A stretch of DNA of 6,428 nt from the NCBI GenBank assembly GCA_028817775.1, contig JAPPOW010000095.1, positions 1 through 6,428 on the forward strand. The letters run 5' to 3'. Origin of the DNA: Candidatus Melainabacteria bacterium (GTDB taxonomy: Bacteria; Cyanobacteriota; Vampirovibrionia; LMEP-6097). A model generated the notes under the pieces. It made no database searches. It was not told the DNA's origin and saw nothing but the letters and a program-made list of their open reading frames with translations. The translations under genes were made by a program, and so were the position numbers. This document shows, piece after piece, positions 5,997 to 6,428 of the stretch (the first letter of the stretch is position 1; the number at the start of each line of letters is the position of its first letter).

Positions 5997-6128
5997 GGCT
6001 TATGATTGCTTCGCAATCTGCATATGGAAGTTTCACTTCCTGCAAATGCTTCGCTGCTGACAACAGGACAAAGTCCGTAGGCAGGAGCCGTAAGGCTCCA
6101 TACGCAGGTTACGAAGTAACCATAAGCC
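5997..6128. repeat. Palindrome-rich intergenic repeat element, copy 2 (inverted relative to copy 1)
   Basis: A 132-base block bounded by the inverted ends GGCTTATG (5997-6004) and CATAAGCC (6121-6128). In order it contains the hairpins GATTGC-TTC-GCAATC (6004-6018), GGAAGT-TTC-ACTTCC (6026-6040), GGAC-AAA-GTCC (6066-6076), GGAGCC-GTAA-GGCTCC (6084-6099) and GGTTAC-GAA-GTAACC (6107-6121). These are joined by TGCATAT, TGCAAAT and ATACGCA linkers. All five stems are perfect, whereas copy 1 has one decayed stem, so this copy may be younger or better preserved. It begins 6 bases after the terminator T-run and ends one base before the stop codon of the minus-strand gene. No ORF or transposase lies inside; function is unknown. 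Confidence 0.88.
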
Positions 6129-6129
6129 A

Positions 6130-6375
6130 CTATTTAGTAGCCGGCTTTAGATCCCGCTTAATACTTTCTTTGTTTAAATCTTGCAAAGCTTCGTAAAAAT
6201 CAAAACTCCAATAGCCTCTAGTCTTACGAGCCAAAACTCTAAACTTATCTCTAAGAGAAAGTAGATATTTATCTGACCACTCCTCAATATCACCCTTGGC
6301 TTTTACTGCCTTAGTATACGTATCTACAAGTTTCTGCAGTCGTTTCTCTTCTTTACTAAGTGTTGCTTTGGCCAT
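6130..6375 (-). CDS. Small basic helical protein, unrecognised
   Basis: An 81-residue, Lys-rich protein with no recognised family. Residues ~6-50 are strongly charged and probably helical (LSKEEKRLQKLVDTYTKAV, DKYLLSLRDKFRVLARK). They are followed by an aromatic patch, RGYWSFDFYEAL (53-64), and a basic tail. There is no signal peptide or membrane segment, so it is likely cytosolic and could bind nucleic acid or a partner protein, which is inference from charge alone. The ATG at 6373-6375 is supported by AGGAG about 11 bases upstream (slightly long) and by a very good promoter at 6419-6427, giving a leader of about 37 bases. It converges with the 66-aa gene, the repeat element lying between their 3' ends. 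The stop codon is one base from the element. Confidence 0.8.
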   Translation of the reverse strand: MAKATLSKEEKRLQKLVDTYTKAVKAKGDIEEWSDKYLLSLRDKFRVLARKTRGYWSFDFYEALQDLNKESIKRDLKPATK

Positions 6376-6418
6376 TTCTGATAGAGCTCCTATTTATGAA
6401 AAAAATTTCTATTTCCAG

Positions 6419-6427
6419 ATTATAACA
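6419..6427 (-). promoter_or_regulatory. Extended -10 promoter of the 81-aa gene
   Basis: The minus strand reads TGTTATAAT, a perfect TGnTATAAT extended -10 element. Transcription would start near 6412, about 37 bases before the ATG. Any -35 box lies beyond the window. AGGAG of the ribosome binding site follows at 6387-6391. Confidence 0.65.
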
Positions 6428-6428
6428 T

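Noticed and set aside
5997..6128. CRISPR array
   Set aside because: Palindromic units recur, but the units differ in sequence, are 11-16 bases long and are separated by 7-base linkers, with no constant repeat and unique ~30-base spacers.
1884..6128. Composite mobile element bounded by the two inverted repeat copies
   Set aside because: The copies are inverted like transposon ends, but the enclosed DNA holds topA and no transposase or integrase, and both elements independently occupy convergent gene gaps.
5939..6196. 85-aa plus-strand reading frame
   Set aside because: It runs through the terminator, the whole repeat element and into the antisense of the 81-aa gene; it has no ribosome binding site.

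Overview
The window is bacterial, AT-leaning DNA with compact, conventionally coded genes. It carries two housekeeping genes, gatB (Asp/Glu-tRNA amidotransferase subunit B) and topA (DNA topoisomerase I). Around them lie a single-domain globin and three genes I cannot assign to a family. GatB points to a lineage that makes Gln-tRNA and/or Asn-tRNA by the indirect amidation route. Nothing in the window fixes the taxon. A relative of the non-photosynthetic sister groups of Cyanobacteria is only a guess, and plasmid or phage hallmarks are absent.

Layout: (1) 2-415 (+), a globin whose 5' end lies before the window, followed after 8 bases by gatB at 424-1881 (+). (2) 1884-2003, a palindrome-rich repeat element (copy 1). 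It fills the gap between gatB and the convergent gene at 2011-2751 (-), an unrecognised protein with three hydrophobic, glycine-rich segments and a Gly/Gln/Met/Pro tail. (3) 2752-2960, a divergent promoter region. It holds a perfect 9-bp inverted repeat, possible -10 boxes, and three ACCCCC tracts at exact 11-bp spacing that form a G-quadruplex motif on the minus strand just before topA. (4) topA at 2961-5471 (+), with four C-terminal Cys4 zinc-finger modules. (5) 5472-5716, a noncoding stretch with two adjacent hairpins and a 13-codon leader ORF whose stop overlaps the next start. (6) 5717-5917 (+), a small coiled-coil-like protein ending at a strong intrinsic terminator (5946-5990). (7) 5997-6128, copy 2 of the repeat element in opposite orientation. 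(8) 6130-6375 (-), a small basic helical protein with a very good extended -10 promoter at the window's right edge.

The most interesting material is noncoding. The two repeat copies are about 85% identical across an 88-base core. They consist of short hairpins joined by TGCATATG-like linkers, and at some positions the stem sequence has been replaced completely while still pairing with itself. Each copy sits between convergent genes and ends within 1-7 bases of a minus-strand stop codon. This looks like a dispersed REP/MITE-type family or a structured 3'-end RNA element. The topA upstream G-quadruplex motif and the leader ORF with hairpins before the 66-aa gene are further candidates for unusual regulation.
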